This document shows positions 4,744-5,035 of a stretch of DNA of 5,035 nucleotides, piece by piece. Every line of letters starts with the position of its first letter. Position 1 is the first letter of the stretch. Origin of the DNA: Christensenella sp. UBA3700. Its GTDB lineage: Bacteria; Bacillota; Clostridia; Christensenellales; UBA3700. The stretch covers positions 1 to 5,035 of the forward strand of contig DFIJ01000002.1 in the NCBI GenBank assembly GCA_002372775.1. Reading direction: 5' to 3'. The position numbers were made by a program, and so were the translations under genes. Under the pieces are notes generated by a model that made no database searches, was not told the DNA's origin, and saw only the letters and a list, made by a program, of their open reading frames with translations.

Positions 4744-5035
4744 ATGAAGAAGAAGTATGTTTATTTATTCACTGAAGGTAACGCTAAGATGCGTGAACTT
4801 TTAGGCGGAAAGGGGGCAAATCTATCTGAAATGACAAATATCGGTCTTCCAGTTCCACAAGGTTTCACAATCACAACAGAAGCTTGTACACAATACTATG
4901 AAGACGGTAGAAAGATCAACGATGAAATCATGGAAGAAATCATGAAGAACGTTGCTATCATGGAAGAGATTAACGGAAAGAAGTTCGGAGATTTAAAGAA
5001 TCCTTTACTAGTTTCTGTTCGTTCTGGTGCTAGAG
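4744..5035 (+). CDS. ppdK: Pyruvate, phosphate dikinase, N-terminal part (runs off the window)
   Basis: PPDK reversibly converts pyruvate, ATP and phosphate to PEP, AMP and pyrophosphate in the cytoplasm. Many anaerobic Clostridia use it in glycolysis or gluconeogenesis. Only the first 97 of about 870-890 residues are present, all from the N-terminal ATP-grasp domain. The segments [47 protein letters not shown] and [11 protein letters not shown] match the family throughout. K23 in GGKGAN and R93 in SVRSGAR correspond to the ATP-binding lysine and arginine of the Clostridium symbiosum enzyme. The histidine and PEP domains lie beyond the window. The start is fixed by AAGGAGG 6 nt upstream, and the gene appears to have its own promoter. 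Codon use differs from the upstream operon (six of seven Ile codons are ATC, and CGT appears for Arg), typical of high expression. No frameshift is seen. Confidence 0.96.
   Translation, partial: MKKKYVYLFTEGNAKMRELLGGKGANLSEMTNIGLPVPQGFTITTEACTQYYEDGRKINDEIMEEIMKNVAIMEEINGKKFGDLKNPLLVSVRSGAR

Noticed and set aside
1..5035. Search for a CRISPR array, mobile element, tRNA or defence-type gene
   Set aside because: No repeated spacer units, transposase-like frames, terminal repeats or tRNA-like cloverleaf were seen. Nearly all of the window is conserved housekeeping coding sequence.

Overview
The window is AT-rich (roughly one third G+C by eye), strongly prefers AGA for arginine and ATT/ATA for isoleucine, and has AAGGAGG-type ribosome binding sites. 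The gene order phoH - HD-domain membrane phosphodiesterase - ybeY - era - recO is the classic Bacillota cluster. A pyruvate phosphate dikinase (PPDK) and a small 4Fe-4S ferredoxin close by point to an anaerobic, fermentative Clostridia-type bacterium. The compact genes and missing domains suggest a lineage with a streamlined genome, but no species can be named from this sequence.

Layout: positions 1-122 hold a good sigma-A-type promoter (-35 at 31-36, -10 at 54-59), a perfect inverted repeat at the predicted 5' end of the transcript, and a strong Shine-Dalgarno (SD) sequence. A tightly packed operon follows, all on the + strand: phoH (123-1076), a pgpH-like gene (1057-2502), ybeY (2502-2987), era (2980-3876), recO (3877-4413) and a ferredoxin gene (4423-4614). 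Junctions are overlaps of 20, 1 and 8 bases, one direct abutment and one 9-base gap, so co-transcription and translational coupling are likely. Positions 4615-4743 form the only true intergenic space after the operon starts. It holds a hairpin, a second promoter and a strong SD. The 5' end of ppdK (4744-5035) runs off the window.

How the genes fit together: YbeY and Era both act on the 16S rRNA 3' end and 30S assembly, and PhoH is a predicted RNA-associated ATPase usually encoded beside YbeY. The PgpH-like protein should degrade cyclic di-AMP at the membrane. RecO is a recombinational repair mediator. The ferredoxin is an electron carrier, and PPDK interconverts pyruvate and PEP in anaerobic glycolysis or gluconeogenesis.

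The unusual points are domain losses within an otherwise conserved cluster. The PgpH homologue lacks the large extracellular 7TMR-HDED domain, with only about nine residues where some 200 or more are expected. RecO lacks its C-terminal zinc-finger region but seems to keep the terminal helix. The dgkA and cdd genes often found between ybeY and era are absent. The phoH start is also ambiguous: the best SD lines up with a non-standard AUC codon, not with the first ATG. I see no CRISPR array, mobile element, tRNA, rRNA or clearly new multi-gene system.
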